64,000 bases of DNA from JAZKID01 sp965247525 (lineage in GTDB: Bacteria; Pseudomonadota; Alphaproteobacteria; Rhizobiales; UBA4765): assembly GCA_965247525.1 (NCBI GenBank), contig OZ252015.1, positions 310,001-374,000 on the forward strand, given 5' to 3'. Made by a program: the position numbers and the translations under genes. A model generated the notes under the pieces. The model made no database searches. It was not told the origin of the DNA and saw only the letters and a list, made by a program, of their open reading frames with translations. This document shows, piece by piece, positions 22,860-31,775 of this stretch (position 1 is its first letter; every line of letters begins with the position of its first letter).

Positions 22860-23747
22860 TTAGAGATTCGCTTTCAAAAATTTGAACACGCCTGAAAAAT
22901 CCAATTGCGCAAATCCCTGCCCGGCCATCAATGCGTAAATTTGCGCGGCAGCGGCACCAAGTGGAGTTGAAGCGCGCGTTGCGTTCGCTGCCTCTTGCGA
23001 CAGGCGAAGGTCTTTGAGCATCATTGCCGCTGTAAAGCCCGGTTCATAACCTCGATTGGAAGGTGAGCTTGCAACCTGACCAGGCACGGGGCAATATTTT
23101 GAAAGTGACCAGCATTGACCAGAGGACGTGTTAGAAATCTCAAAAAGCTTTTCGCGCGGCAATCCCAAGGCATCGGCCAATACGAATGCTTCCGAGACGC
23201 CGATCATCGATATTCCAAGCAGCATATTGTTACAAATTTTTGCAGCCTGCCCATTTCCAGCATTACCAGCATGAACAATCGCCTGCCCCATTTTTTGCAA
23301 GTAAGGCTGCGCTTTTTCAAAGCTTGCATTGGTTCCGCCGACCATGAATGTAAGCGTTCCCGCTTCTGCACCGCTTGTTCCGCCAGAGACAGGCGCATCC
23401 ACGAAAAAGTGCCCCTTCGCTTCTGCGGCAGCCGCAACATCCCGCGCCGTCGCCACATCGATGGTTGAACAGTCAATGAAAACGGCACCGGCGCTCATCT
23501 GGTCGATCAACCCGTCCGACCCAAGATAGACCGCGCGCACTTCCTTGCCGGAAGGCAACATGGTCACAACCACCTTGGCGTTTTTGACAGCTTGCAAAGG
23601 CGTTGGCGCTGTTGTGCCTCCTGTGGCTTTAAAAGCGTTAAGCGCCGTTTCCGAAAGATCAAACCCGCATGTCGCTTCGCCTTTTTTGACAAGATTGGCC
23701 GCCATAGGCCCGCCCATATGTCCCAGTCCGATAAATGCAACCGACAT
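22860..23747 (-). CDS. mmsB: 3-hydroxyisobutyrate dehydrogenase
   Basis: MmsB oxidises 3-hydroxyisobutyrate to methylmalonate semialdehyde with NAD in valine breakdown. The 295 residues show the beta-hydroxyacid dehydrogenase signatures: nucleotide-binding FIGLGHMGGPMAANLVKKG at the N-terminus, substrate loop DAPVSGGTSGAEAGTLTFMV, and the catalytic Lys region GNGQAAKICNNMLLG. It is the last gene of the operon with the acyl-CoA dehydrogenase, the hydratase/hydrolase and a small membrane protein, which confirms the pathway. Confidence 0.96.
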   Translation of the reverse strand: MSVAFIGLGHMGGPMAANLVKKGEATCGFDLSETALNAFKATGGTTAPTPLQAVKNAKVVVTMLPSGKEVRAVYLGSDGLIDQMSAGAVFIDCSTIDVATARDVAAAAEAKGHFFVDAPVSGGTSGAEAGTLTFMVGGTNASFEKAQPYLQKMGQAIVHAGNAGNGQAAKICNNMLLGISMIGVSEAFVLADALGLPREKLFEISNTSSGQCWSLSKYCPVPGQVASSPSNRGYEPGFTAAMMLKDLRLSQEAANATRASTPLGAAAAQIYALMAGQGFAQLDFSGVFKFLKANL

Positions 23748-23756
23748 TTTGCTTCC

Positions 23757-24146
23757 TTAAAATGAGCGCTGGCGCGCAATTTGGATTGAGAGCCACAAAT
23801 ACACAATCATGCTGGCAGCGTGAAAAACCAGCAAGGGTAAAGGTGTAAGGGCAAATTTAGCGAAGAAGGCATGGATCACCATATCGGCGAAGGCCACGAA
23901 CAGCCAGACCACGGCACCCCAACTCGATGTCAGCCATAAACCAATTGCGGCGACAATATTCGCCACCGCAAAAAACCCGATCAATGTTTGCTGCAGCAAC
24001 GGCAGGTGCAAAAAAAAGTTTTTGCCCGCAACGTCCAAAATGAGCCCGCAGTAATAAAGACCTAGCGTAAAGAACACGGCCGCCAAAAGCCGCATGAACC
24101 AAATGAGATAGCGCTCAAGGCTCTCGACGTGCATGGCAGCTTTCAT
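23757..24146 (-). CDS. Four-helix membrane protein in valine operon (DUF6163-like)
   Basis: The 129 residues contain about four hydrophobic segments (residues 13-33, 44-66, 70-90 and 100-122) with short loops. The ATG at 24146 overlaps the upstream gene's stop by four bases, and mmsB follows nine bases later, so it is embedded in the valine operon and translationally coupled. I recall similar proteins annotated DUF6163 at this same position in Hyphomicrobiales. The conserved position suggests a role linked to branched-chain catabolism, perhaps membrane recruitment or transport, but there is no direct evidence. Confidence 0.8.
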   Translation of the reverse strand: MKAAMHVESLERYLIWFMRLLAAVFFTLGLYYCGLILDVAGKNFFLHLPLLQQTLIGFFAVANIVAAIGLWLTSSWGAVVWLFVAFADMVIHAFFAKFALTPLPLLVFHAASMIVYLWLSIQIARQRSF

Positions 24147-25183
24147 GTCAGCTCTAGTTCATGCGCATCGACCAGAGGCATGAATGTTGCATCTAAGTCG
24201 TTCGACTTCACATCGTCTATTGTCGCTGGCTGCCAGCGTGGTGCATTGTCTTTATCAATCAACAAAGCGCGGACACCTTCAGGAAAATCAGGCTGTCGCA
24301 TGAGGCGGCAAGCAATGCGGTAATCCTGACGCAATGTCTCCTCAATCGAAATCGCACCACAATGCAATTGCCGCATTGCAACCGCCATGCTTGTTGGTGA
24401 GCGCCTTCCAATAATATCGAGCGCTTGCTTTGCAAAAAAATCGTCTTCATCATTTTTGAGAGCTGTAAGAAGATCAGGCATATTTTTTGCCGAAAAAAAA
24501 TGGGACATCTTTTCAAGGTTTTTTTGAAGCTGGCTTTCGTCAGGTTTTCGTGCGCGCTCTGCAAGTACCGCATTGGCGTCTTTTGAAACTGTCAAGGATT
24601 TCAAAACGTCATTATAGTCTGATGCCTTGATAATGTGCGTTGCAAGACCTGCGAAAAGCATGTCTGACGCTTTGATCCGCTCACCGGTAATGGCCAGATA
24701 AGCGCCGACATTATGTTTCAGCGCGGCAAGAATATGGCTCACGCCAACATCAGGGAAAAAACCGATTGCCACTTCCGGCATCGCGAACACAGTATTTTCG
24801 CTAACCACGCGGTGCGATCCATGCGCCGAAATACCGACGCCGCCACCCATGACTATACCGTCAATCAGCGCGATATAAGGTTTTTTGTAACGCGCTATCT
24901 TATGGTTGAGCCGGTATTCCGTTTTAAAAAAATGCTCTGCCGTTTCAAATTGCCCGGCCACAAGTTCTGCCTGCATGCTGCGAATGTCGCCGCCCGCACA
25001 AAAAAAGCGTCCATTCTGTGATGAGCAGACGACAACATGTGAAATGTCATCATCATTTTCAAAGATGTTGAGCGCCTGATGCATAATTTCGCACATTTCG
25101 AGGTTCAAAGCATTCAAAGCCTTCGGGCGGTCAAGCGTTATGACTCCCGCATGCCCACGTTTTTCAAATATAACCTCAGGCAT
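24143..25183 (-). CDS. 3-hydroxyisobutyryl-CoA hydrolase / enoyl-CoA hydratase family
   Basis: A 346-residue crotonase-fold protein. It begins VIFEKRGHAGVITLDRPKALNALN and has the oxyanion-hole segments FCAGGDIRSM and GIVMGGGVGISAHGSHRVV, with EVAIGFFPDVGVSHIL. The long C-terminal ECH_2 extension and the GGGVG...PDVG pattern fit 3-hydroxyisobutyryl-CoA hydrolase better than a short enoyl-CoA hydratase. It overlaps the acyl-CoA dehydrogenase by eight bases. A separate methacrylyl-CoA hydratase is not in the window. Confidence 0.88.
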   Translation of the reverse strand: MPEVIFEKRGHAGVITLDRPKALNALNLEMCEIMHQALNIFENDDDISHVVVCSSQNGRFFCAGGDIRSMQAELVAGQFETAEHFFKTEYRLNHKIARYKKPYIALIDGIVMGGGVGISAHGSHRVVSENTVFAMPEVAIGFFPDVGVSHILAALKHNVGAYLAITGERIKASDMLFAGLATHIIKASDYNDVLKSLTVSKDANAVLAERARKPDESQLQKNLEKMSHFFSAKNMPDLLTALKNDEDDFFAKQALDIIGRRSPTSMAVAMRQLHCGAISIEETLRQDYRIACRLMRQPDFPEGVRALLIDKDNAPRWQPATIDDVKSNDLDATFMPLVDAHELELT

Positions 25184-26327
25184 TGATCCGTCCGGCGAAA
25201 AACTCGCGTGCAGCGATCACACGCATAATTTCATTTGTACCTTCAAGAATCTGATGAACACGTAAATCACGCAAAACACGCTCTATAGGATAATCATTCA
25301 GATAACCGTAGCCGCCATGAAGTTGCAGCGCATCGTTGACGATATTAAAGCACGTGTCGGTAGCAAATCTTTTTGCAAGCGCAGCTTGCGCGGTCGCGCA
25401 TTGTGTTTTCTCGTCAAGCATCGCTGCAGCACGGTAGACCATCATGCGTGATGCTTCCAGACCCGCCAGCATATCGGCAAGTTTGAAGCGCACTGTTTGC
25501 AAATCACTGAGCGGGGCACCAAATTGTTTACGCTCCAAGCTATATCGTTTGGCTTGTTGGAGCGCAAAAGCAGCACCGCCAATTGAACAGGCCGCAATGT
25601 TGACGCGTCCACCATCAAGGCCCCCCATTGCAATTTTAAAGCCGTCGCCTTCATCTGAGAGCCTGTTTCCAACTGGCACACGGCAATTTTCGAAGCTGAC
25701 CATTGTCGTCGGTTGCGATTTCCACCCTAATTTTTTTTCCAGAGCGCCAAAGCTTAAACCGGGCGTTCCTTTTTCAACAACCAGACAGGATATGCCCTTT
25801 GACCCATCGCCGCTCGTGCGGCACATCACCGCATAAATGTCGGACACTCCACCGCCGGAAATAAAGGCTTTTGCACCGTTGAGCACGTAATGGTCGCCCT
25901 CACGCACCGCGCTTGTCGAGAGCGATGCCGCATCCGAACCTGCATTTGGCTCTGTCAGGCAATAACTCGCGAAATGCTCCATTGTTGTCAATTTTGGCAA
26001 AAATGCAGCGCGTTGGTCTGCACTGCCAAACGTGTCGATCATCCAGCACACCATATTGTGAATGCTGAGATAGGCTGCAGTCGACGGGCATGCGCGTGCC
26101 AGTTCCTCAAAAATCAGCGCGGCATCAATGCGTTTTAATCCCGCACCGCCATGCTCTGTTTGCGTGTAGATCGCGGCGAAGCCCAGCTTTGCAGCTTGAC
26201 GCATCGTCTCTACGGGAAAAAAACTTTTTTCATCCCACTCTTTTGCAAACGGCAGCATTTGTTCATCGGAAAAACTTCGCGCTGCATCACGAAAAGCCTG
26301 CTGGTCTTCACTGAAGTTAAAATCCAT
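25176..26327 (-). CDS. Acyl-CoA dehydrogenase, probably isobutyryl-CoA
   Basis: The flavoenzyme has 383 residues with the usual domain order. The helical N-terminus is FNFSEDQQAFRDAARSFSDE. The FAD-binding middle has SYCLTEPNAGSDAASL and YVLNGAKAFISGGGVSDIY. The C-terminal domain has RKQFGAPLSDLQTVRFKLAD and the late EGTNEIMRVIAARE, where the position of Glu is the catalytic base in short-chain enzymes. Operon company (hydroxyisobutyryl-CoA hydrolase, mmsB) indicates isobutyryl-CoA as substrate. It is the first gene of the operon. Confidence 0.93.
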   Translation of the reverse strand: MDFNFSEDQQAFRDAARSFSDEQMLPFAKEWDEKSFFPVETMRQAAKLGFAAIYTQTEHGGAGLKRIDAALIFEELARACPSTAAYLSIHNMVCWMIDTFGSADQRAAFLPKLTTMEHFASYCLTEPNAGSDAASLSTSAVREGDHYVLNGAKAFISGGGVSDIYAVMCRTSGDGSKGISCLVVEKGTPGLSFGALEKKLGWKSQPTTMVSFENCRVPVGNRLSDEGDGFKIAMGGLDGGRVNIAACSIGGAAFALQQAKRYSLERKQFGAPLSDLQTVRFKLADMLAGLEASRMMVYRAAAMLDEKTQCATAQAALAKRFATDTCFNIVNDALQLHGGYGYLNDYPIERVLRDLRVHQILEGTNEIMRVIAAREFFAGRINA

Positions 26328-26431
26328 TTTTCCGGCCTACCAACGGCGTTGATGTTTCGCAAGCTCAATTGCCGCCCAGAAGGCAACTTAACGGCTTTCA
26401 CAGCCCGCTAACATCGTGTAAAAACGTATTC

Positions 26432-27490
26432 ATGAACAAAATCTGGTCAAGAGATACAAGTTTTAAAGGGCAAGCCTCCGAAATGCCCCTTTCACAAGAC
26501 AGCGCAGAACCTATGCTCAAAAGACCGCGCCGCCTGCGCGCGCATGACTGGTCACGCCGGATGGTGCGTGAAAATGCGCTTCATGTTGAGGATTTGATCT
26601 GGCCGCTTTTCATACAAGACAGCGATGATGCGTGCACACCCATTGCCTCAATGCCGGGGGTCGACAGGTTGAGCATTGACGAATGTGTGCGCGCCGCTGA
26701 AAAAGCAATGCAGCTTGGCATTCCCTGCCTTGCCTTGTTTCCAAACACGCAAGCGCATTTACGAAAGGATGATGGACAAGAAAGCCTCAATCCGGACAAT
26801 CTTGTTTGCAAAACGCTGCGTGCAATTAAAGAAGCTGTTCCGCAGATTGGCCTGATGGCCGATGTCGCGCTCGACCCTTACACATCGCACGGTCATGATG
26901 GCCTTGTGAAAGATAGCGTCATTTTGAATGACGAGACTGTTGAAATGCTGGCACTGCAAGCTTTGACATTGGCGGACGCTGGTGCAGATATTGTCGCGCC
27001 TTCTGATATGATGGACGGGCGCGTTGGCGCCATCCGCCGCGCGCTTGAAGCGCACGGTTACAAAGACACGATGATTATGTCTTATGCCGCAAAATATGCC
27101 TCAAGCTTTTATGGGCCTTTTCGCGATGCCATTGGCACAACCACGACATTGCGCGGTGACAAGCGCAGCTACCAGATGGACCCGGCCAACAGCGCGGAAG
27201 CGCTTCTTGAAGCGCAGCTCGATATTGATGAAGGGGCTGACATGCTTCTTGTTAAACCGGGCCTGCCCTATCTCGATATTGTCACGAAGCTAAGCGACAC
27301 ATCGAATGCGCCCGTCTTCGCGTATCAAGTTTCAGGAGAGTACGCGATGATACAGGCGGCCGCGCTCAACGGCTGGATTGATGGCGACAAGGCCATGCTG
27401 GAAAGCCTGATCGCTTTTAAGCGAGCCGGCGCGCGCGGTGTTTTGACTTACGCTGCCCCGCGGGTTGCAGAATTGCTCCGCAACGCCTGA
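26432..27490 (+). CDS. hemB: Delta-aminolevulinic acid dehydratase (porphobilinogen synthase)
   Basis: HemB condenses two aminolevulinates to porphobilinogen in haem synthesis. The catalytic lysines are in MIMSYAAKYASSFYGPF and DMLLVKPGLPYLDI. The metal region reads DVALDPYTSHGHDG with Asp in place of the zinc-binding cysteines, which places it in the magnesium/potassium-dependent class typical of alphaproteobacteria. The ATG at 26432 gives 352 residues; family members are about 330-340, and ATGs at later positions are possible. It is convergent with the next gene and overlaps its 3' end by 43 bases. Confidence 0.95.
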   Translation: MNKIWSRDTSFKGQASEMPLSQDSAEPMLKRPRRLRAHDWSRRMVRENALHVEDLIWPLFIQDSDDACTPIASMPGVDRLSIDECVRAAEKAMQLGIPCLALFPNTQAHLRKDDGQESLNPDNLVCKTLRAIKEAVPQIGLMADVALDPYTSHGHDGLVKDSVILNDETVEMLALQALTLADAGADIVAPSDMMDGRVGAIRRALEAHGYKDTMIMSYAAKYASSFYGPFRDAIGTTTTLRGDKRSYQMDPANSAEALLEAQLDIDEGADMLLVKPGLPYLDIVTKLSDTSNAPVFAYQVSGEYAMIQAAALNGWIDGDKAMLESLIAFKRAGARGVLTYAAPRVAELLRNA

Positions 27491-28179
27491 ACCGTGCTTT
27501 CGCCTTGTTTGAGCGCCAGAACTTTCGTTGTCGCCCCTTTCATCTCGGCAATGAAATTGTCGGCTGACTGGTCGAGCGGCGGAAAAGTTGCGTAATGCAT
27601 CGGGATGACCGTATCAAAATTAAAATAGCGCTTGGTCGCGACAGCCGCTTTTTTTGCACCCATCGTATAAACATCCCCAATTGGCAAGCAGCCGATTTGC
27701 GGCGCATAAAATTCATCAATCAACGCCATATCTGAAAAGATTTCAGTATCGCCGGCATGATAAAGTGTTGGCTCGTTTTTGGCCATAACCACAAGGCCGC
27801 AGGGCTGTCCCAAATAAATGGGCTTGTCCTCGCCTGCGGACGACGAATGGATGGCGTTCGTCAAAGCCAGACTGAATGGGCCAAGATCCATTTCACCACC
27901 AGGATTGAGGCCTGTGACGTTTTTTGCACCAAGGCCGCTCAGATAATTGACCAGCTCGAAAGGGCCGATCACGTTCGCGCCCGTTTTTTTGGCAATTCCT
28001 ACCGTATCGCCGACATGGTCGTCATGCCCATGGCTGAGAAGAATGTGTGTCACGTCTTTTGACACCTCATCGACGGAAACCGGACAGGTCTTATTGCCCG
28101 TAATAAATGGATCGATGAGGATAACGGCATCTTTTATTTCAAGGCGGAAGGCCGATTGACCAAACCAGGTGATTTTCAT
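27448..28179 (-). CDS. Metallo-beta-lactamase-fold hydrolase (UPF0173 type)
   Basis: The 243-residue protein starts MKITWFGQSAFRLEI and has the metal motif LLSHGHDDHVGDT (HxHxDH), then YHAGDTEIFSDM and a late PMHYATFPPLDQ. This is the pattern of the UPF0173 group of metal-dependent hydrolases, whose substrate is not established. The last 14 codons and stop overlap the 3' end of hemB on the other strand. The C-terminal residues in the overlap are poorly conserved, so the overlap may have arisen by stop-codon loss. Confidence 0.9.
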   Translation of the reverse strand: MKITWFGQSAFRLEIKDAVILIDPFITGNKTCPVSVDEVSKDVTHILLSHGHDDHVGDTVGIAKKTGANVIGPFELVNYLSGLGAKNVTGLNPGGEMDLGPFSLALTNAIHSSSAGEDKPIYLGQPCGLVVMAKNEPTLYHAGDTEIFSDMALIDEFYAPQIGCLPIGDVYTMGAKKAAVATKRYFNFDTVIPMHYATFPPLDQSADNFIAEMKGATTKVLALKQGESTVQALRSNSATRGAA

Positions 28180-28209
28180 GATGAAACCTGCATAGGTTAG
28201 AGTGTGGAA

Positions 28210-28704
28210 ATGAATGTAGAAGAACTTGCCAAAATGCTCAATGGTTCCGGCGCAATACTTGGGTTTGACCTAGGCACAAAAACGATCGGACTGGCACTGT
28301 GCGACCCCAGCTGGCAGGTTGTGACGCCTCTCCACACACTGTCGCGATCCAAATTTACGCAAGACGCCGAAGCGCTTGGCAAAGTTGTCACCTCGCGCAA
28401 CATCCGCGCGCTTGTGCTGGGATTGCCTTTGAATATGGACGGAACAGAGGGGAAGCGTGCGCAATCGACGCGCTCCTTTGCGCGAAATCTTGCGCCTTTA
28501 CTGCCTTTGCCGCTTTTGCTCTGGGACGAGCGCCTCACAAGTGTTGCAGCGCAAGAGCAGATGTTCGAGGCAGGTTTGCCACGTAAACAGCATCAGGCGC
28601 AGATCGATGCAAGGGCGGCCGCGCTTATTCTTCAAAGTGCGCTCGACCAGTTACATGCCGTTTTAAGGAAAGCGGCGCTTGCAGCCACTAGCACAGGCGA
28701 ATAA
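28210..28704 (+). CDS. ruvX: Putative pre-16S rRNA nuclease / Holliday-junction resolvase-like RuvX
   Basis: YqgF/RuvX proteins have an RNase H-like fold and are linked to 16S rRNA maturation. The 164 residues show GFDLGTKTIGLALCD (first catalytic Asp), VLGLPLNMDGTEG and the second acidic motif LWDERLTSVAA. The ATG at 28210 was chosen over a GTG two codons earlier. pyrB follows ten bases later, a common alphaproteobacterial arrangement. Confidence 0.93.
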   Translation: MNVEELAKMLNGSGAILGFDLGTKTIGLALCDPSWQVVTPLHTLSRSKFTQDAEALGKVVTSRNIRALVLGLPLNMDGTEGKRAQSTRSFARNLAPLLPLPLLLWDERLTSVAAQEQMFEAGLPRKQHQAQIDARAAALILQSALDQLHAVLRKAALAATSTGE

Positions 28705-28714
28705 GACAGAAGCC

Positions 28715-29665
28715 ATGTCAAAGCGTCTCTTAAGTTCCCGTTCATCCAACCGCAATCTTTTAAGCGTCGATGATTTGAACATTGAACAAATCAAACAGCT
28801 TCTGATACGCGCCAACTTTTACGAAAATGCGTTTCGCTCAGGTCCTAAATCGCATGACGCGCTACAAGGTAAAACGGTTCTCAACTTGTTTTTCGAACCT
28901 TCAACGCGCACACATCTCTCATTTGAAATTGCGGCAAAACGGCTCGGTGCTGACGTTGTGAATGTCGCGACACACAACATGTCGTCTACAAAAGGCGAAA
29001 CACTGAAAGATACGGCTGTTGCGCTTAACGCCATGCGCCCTGATGCGGTTGTGATGCGCCATAAAGACACGGATGCCATTAAAACTGTAAGCGCCATTAT
29101 GAGTTGCGCCGTTATCAATGCGGGAAACGGCACCGACGAACATCCAACACAGGCTTTGCTTGACGCCATGACAATTCAGCAGGCCAAAGGGAAAATCGAA
29201 GGCCTGAAAATTGCGATCTGCGGTGATATCAAACATTCGCGCGTGGCCCATTCAAATATCAAGCTTCTCTCCAAGCTTGGCGCCCATGTGAATGTGATTT
29301 CGCCTGCAATTCTACAAAGCGAAACACTCACTTCAAACCATATCACATCATATACAGACATGCATGCGGGCCTTGAAAATACAGATGTGGTCATGAGCCT
29401 GCGTTTGCAGCGCGAGCGCATGTTGACACCGCTGGATTTGAGCGCTGAAAACTATTTCGAAACATATGGGCTCACGACACAAACATTGGCCTATGCCCGC
29501 AGTGATGCAATTGTGCTCGACCCCGGCCCTGTTCTACGCGGTGTGCATATTGGCGACGATATTGTTGACGGAACGCGGCAGCTGATTGCCAAACAGGTTG
29601 AAAACGGCGTGGCGATGCGTGCGGCCGTCCTTGAAATGCTGACAAAAGACACTTCTGATGATTGA
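28715..29665 (+). CDS. pyrB: Aspartate carbamoyltransferase catalytic subunit
   Basis: PyrB joins carbamoyl phosphate and aspartate in pyrimidine synthesis. The 316 residues have the carbamoyl-phosphate site FFEPSTRTHLSFE, the lid residues NMSSTKGETLKDT, the domain hinge DEHPTQALLDAMT, and DPGPVLRGVHI near the end. The plsY start overlaps its 3' end by eight bases. The usual partner pyrC (dihydroorotase), found between pyrB and plsY in related genomes, is absent here. Confidence 0.97.
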   Translation: MSKRLLSSRSSNRNLLSVDDLNIEQIKQLLIRANFYENAFRSGPKSHDALQGKTVLNLFFEPSTRTHLSFEIAAKRLGADVVNVATHNMSSTKGETLKDTAVALNAMRPDAVVMRHKDTDAIKTVSAIMSCAVINAGNGTDEHPTQALLDAMTIQQAKGKIEGLKIAICGDIKHSRVAHSNIKLLSKLGAHVNVISPAILQSETLTSNHITSYTDMHAGLENTDVVMSLRLQRERMLTPLDLSAENYFETYGLTTQTLAYARSDAIVLDPGPVLRGVHIGDDIVDGTRQLIAKQVENGVAMRAAVLEMLTKDTSDD

Positions 29666-30299
29666 TGCCCTTGCACCCTACGCTCCAACTTTTCTGCCGT
29701 TATTTGTTTTTTTATTTGGCTATTTGCTCGGAAGCATTCCGTTCGGGTTGCTGCTGACACAGTTTGCAGGTCTTGGTGATGTGCGCGCTATCGGCTCTGG
29801 CAATATCGGCGCAACAAATGTGCTGCGCACCGGCCGCAAAGACATTGCAGCAATGACGCTTGTTCTCGATGCGCTAAAAGCGACATTTGCAATCATGATT
29901 GTAAGCTCTGCATTTCCTTTAAACCCACACACGCTGACGCCTCAGGCCGCAATGATGATTTGTGGTTTTGGCGCATTTTGTGGCCATCTGTTTCCGGTGT
30001 GGCTGCGCTTCAAAGGTGGCAAAGGCGTCGCTACGTTTCTAGGCGTGACGCTGGGATTCAGTTTTGCCACAAGTTTTGTGTTTGCCGCAAGCTGGCTTTT
30101 GACCGCCTATATCAGCCGTTATTCATCACTTGCCGCATTGATTGGAAGCCTTGTCGCAAGTGTATTCGCAGCTGTTTTTATTGATTTCAGATTTGGCATT
30201 TTTCTTGGTCTGCTGTTTGTTCTTCTTGTCGTAAAACATCGCGCGAATATTGACCGCCTGCTGATTGGTCAAGAAAGCCGGATCGGCTCCAAAACATGA
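29658..30299 (+). CDS. plsY: Glycerol-3-phosphate acyltransferase PlsY
   Basis: PlsY transfers acyl groups from acyl phosphate to glycerol-3-phosphate at the inner membrane. The 213 residues contain several membrane segments and the three conserved motifs: GYLLGSIPFGLLL, IGSGNIGATNVLRTG, and LRFKGGKGVATFLG. The ATG overlaps pyrB, and dprA overlaps the plsY stop by four bases. Confidence 0.96.
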   Translation: MIDALAPYAPTFLPLFVFLFGYLLGSIPFGLLLTQFAGLGDVRAIGSGNIGATNVLRTGRKDIAAMTLVLDALKATFAIMIVSSAFPLNPHTLTPQAAMMICGFGAFCGHLFPVWLRFKGGKGVATFLGVTLGFSFATSFVFAASWLLTAYISRYSSLAALIGSLVASVFAAVFIDFRFGIFLGLLFVLLVVKHRANIDRLLIGQESRIGSKT

Positions 30300-31447
30300 A
30301 TGATGTTTTTGCGAACCCTCAGCAGGAATTGACAGTACCTGAACTTGTTAGCTGGGTGCGTCTGATCCGCTCGCAAAACATTGGGCCTGTCACATTTCGA
30401 AAATTGCTTGCGCGTTTTGGTAATGCACAAACAGCGCTTGATGCGCTTCCTGATCTTATGCGCAGTGGCGGCGCGCGCCATTTTGCCATCGCAACGGTCG
30501 ATGCCGCTGAAGCGGAGATTGAAGCCGTTGAGCAGATCGGCGCAAAATTTGTAACCCCGCACAGCGCCAGTTATCCTTCCCTTTTGCGCCACATTGACAG
30601 TCCGCCGCCGCTTCTGACACGGCTTGGCAAAACCTCCCCTGCAAGCAAATGTGTCGCCATTGTCGGCTCGCGCAACGCGTCTGCCGCTGGCCGGCGAATG
30701 ACACGCGATATTGCGCATGTGCTGGGCGAAGCAGGCTATCATATTGTCTCAGGTCTGGCACGCGGGATCGATGCGGTGGCGCATGAAGCTGCGCTTAGCA
30801 CAGGAACAAGCGCGGTGCTTGCAGGCGGCATCAACCGCATTTATCCACCTGAAAATATCGAGCTTTTGCACAAGCTGTCAGAAAACGGCGCGGCATGGAC
30901 TGAAATGCCTCTCAACTGGCAGGCCACGGCGCGCTGCTTTCCGCGTCGAAACCGCATCGTCTCCGGCATGTCACTGGCAACAGTTGTGATCGAAGCGGCG
31001 GAGCGTTCAGGTTCGCTCATTACGGCAAGGCTTGCTGCAGAACAGGGCCGCGAAGTATTTGCGCTTCCCGGCTCCCCGCTCGACCCGCGTGCCTCTGGCA
31101 CTAACCGCCTCATCAAGCAAGGCGCACAAATGGCAACGAGTGCCGAAGACATTATAGAAGCATTGCAACAACTGCCTTCGGAATTTGCGACAATGCCGAT
31201 GCGGGCTGGCGAAGAAGAGTTGGAATTTGCTCATAATTACGACGAACAGTCCTCTAGCGAAGGAGAGCATGATGTTTTGATGGAGCTGCTTGGCCCTTCG
31301 CCGATCATTGTCGATCACCTCATTCGCGAGTCGCGGATTGCGCCCGCCCGTGTGCACGCTTTATTATTGGAGCTGGAGCTTGCCGGACGGATCGAAATGC
31401 AGGGTGGTCAACGGGTGGCGCTCATTGCACCTGAAACAGGCGCGTGA
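30296..31447 (+). CDS. dprA: DNA-processing protein DprA
   Basis: DprA loads RecA on incoming single-stranded DNA during transformation. The 383 residues have an N-terminal helical SAM-like part (residues 10-80), the Rossmann core with IVGSRNASAAGRRMTRDIA, GYHIVSGLARGIDAVAHEAA, FPRRNRIVSGMSLATVVIEA and GREVFALPGSPLDPRASG, and a C-terminal winged-helix DML1-like tail. It is coupled to plsY by ATGA. The last 40 bases overlap a small gene on the opposite strand. Confidence 0.95.
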   Translation: MNDVFANPQQELTVPELVSWVRLIRSQNIGPVTFRKLLARFGNAQTALDALPDLMRSGGARHFAIATVDAAEAEIEAVEQIGAKFVTPHSASYPSLLRHIDSPPPLLTRLGKTSPASKCVAIVGSRNASAAGRRMTRDIAHVLGEAGYHIVSGLARGIDAVAHEAALSTGTSAVLAGGINRIYPPENIELLHKLSENGAAWTEMPLNWQATARCFPRRNRIVSGMSLATVVIEAAERSGSLITARLAAEQGREVFALPGSPLDPRASGTNRLIKQGAQMATSAEDIIEALQQLPSEFATMPMRAGEEELEFAHNYDEQSSSEGEHDVLMELLGPSPIIVDHLIRESRIAPARVHALLLELELAGRIEMQGGQRVALIAPETGA

Positions 31448-31614
31448 TCTTGAAATGATGCACAAATGTCCAAAGCCTCAAGCTGCGCAAGATGAAGCAG
31501 ATAGCTTAGCATTTCGTGCTTTGAGGCGCGCGAAAGAAGCAGTAATTCTGGTAAAAAACTTGAAATATACTCAGCTGCAGCAAGCCGGTCATTTTGAAAA
31601 TCATGCATTTTCAT
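31408..31614 (-). CDS. Small helical protein antisense to the dprA end
   Basis: A 68-residue frame starts at the ATG at 31614, eight bases after GAGG. The sequence is one amphipathic helical unit (DRLAAAEYISSFLPELLLL, then HEMLSYLLHLAQLEALDI). This pattern of EYI..xL.EL...A....ML.YLL..A.LEA.D recalls small conserved alphaproteobacterial proteins of unknown role. Its 3' end overlaps the convergent dprA by 40 bases. It could be a regulatory or adaptor peptide; without a homologue search it remains tentative. Confidence 0.55.
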   Translation of the reverse strand: MKMHDFQNDRLAAAEYISSFLPELLLLSRASKHEMLSYLLHLAQLEALDICASFQDHAPVSGAMSATR

Positions 31615-31775
31615 AAAACCTCGATACAATCTTGAGTTGTATCAGATTAGCTTTGATTCTGAAATAACACAACCTTTGGTTGATTTGATAAAATGCCGCC
31701 AATTGACCAGCGGCGCGAAAACCACCATACGATGCGCCTTTCGCCTTTCACCCTTACCCTTGGAAGTTGTGCCTT

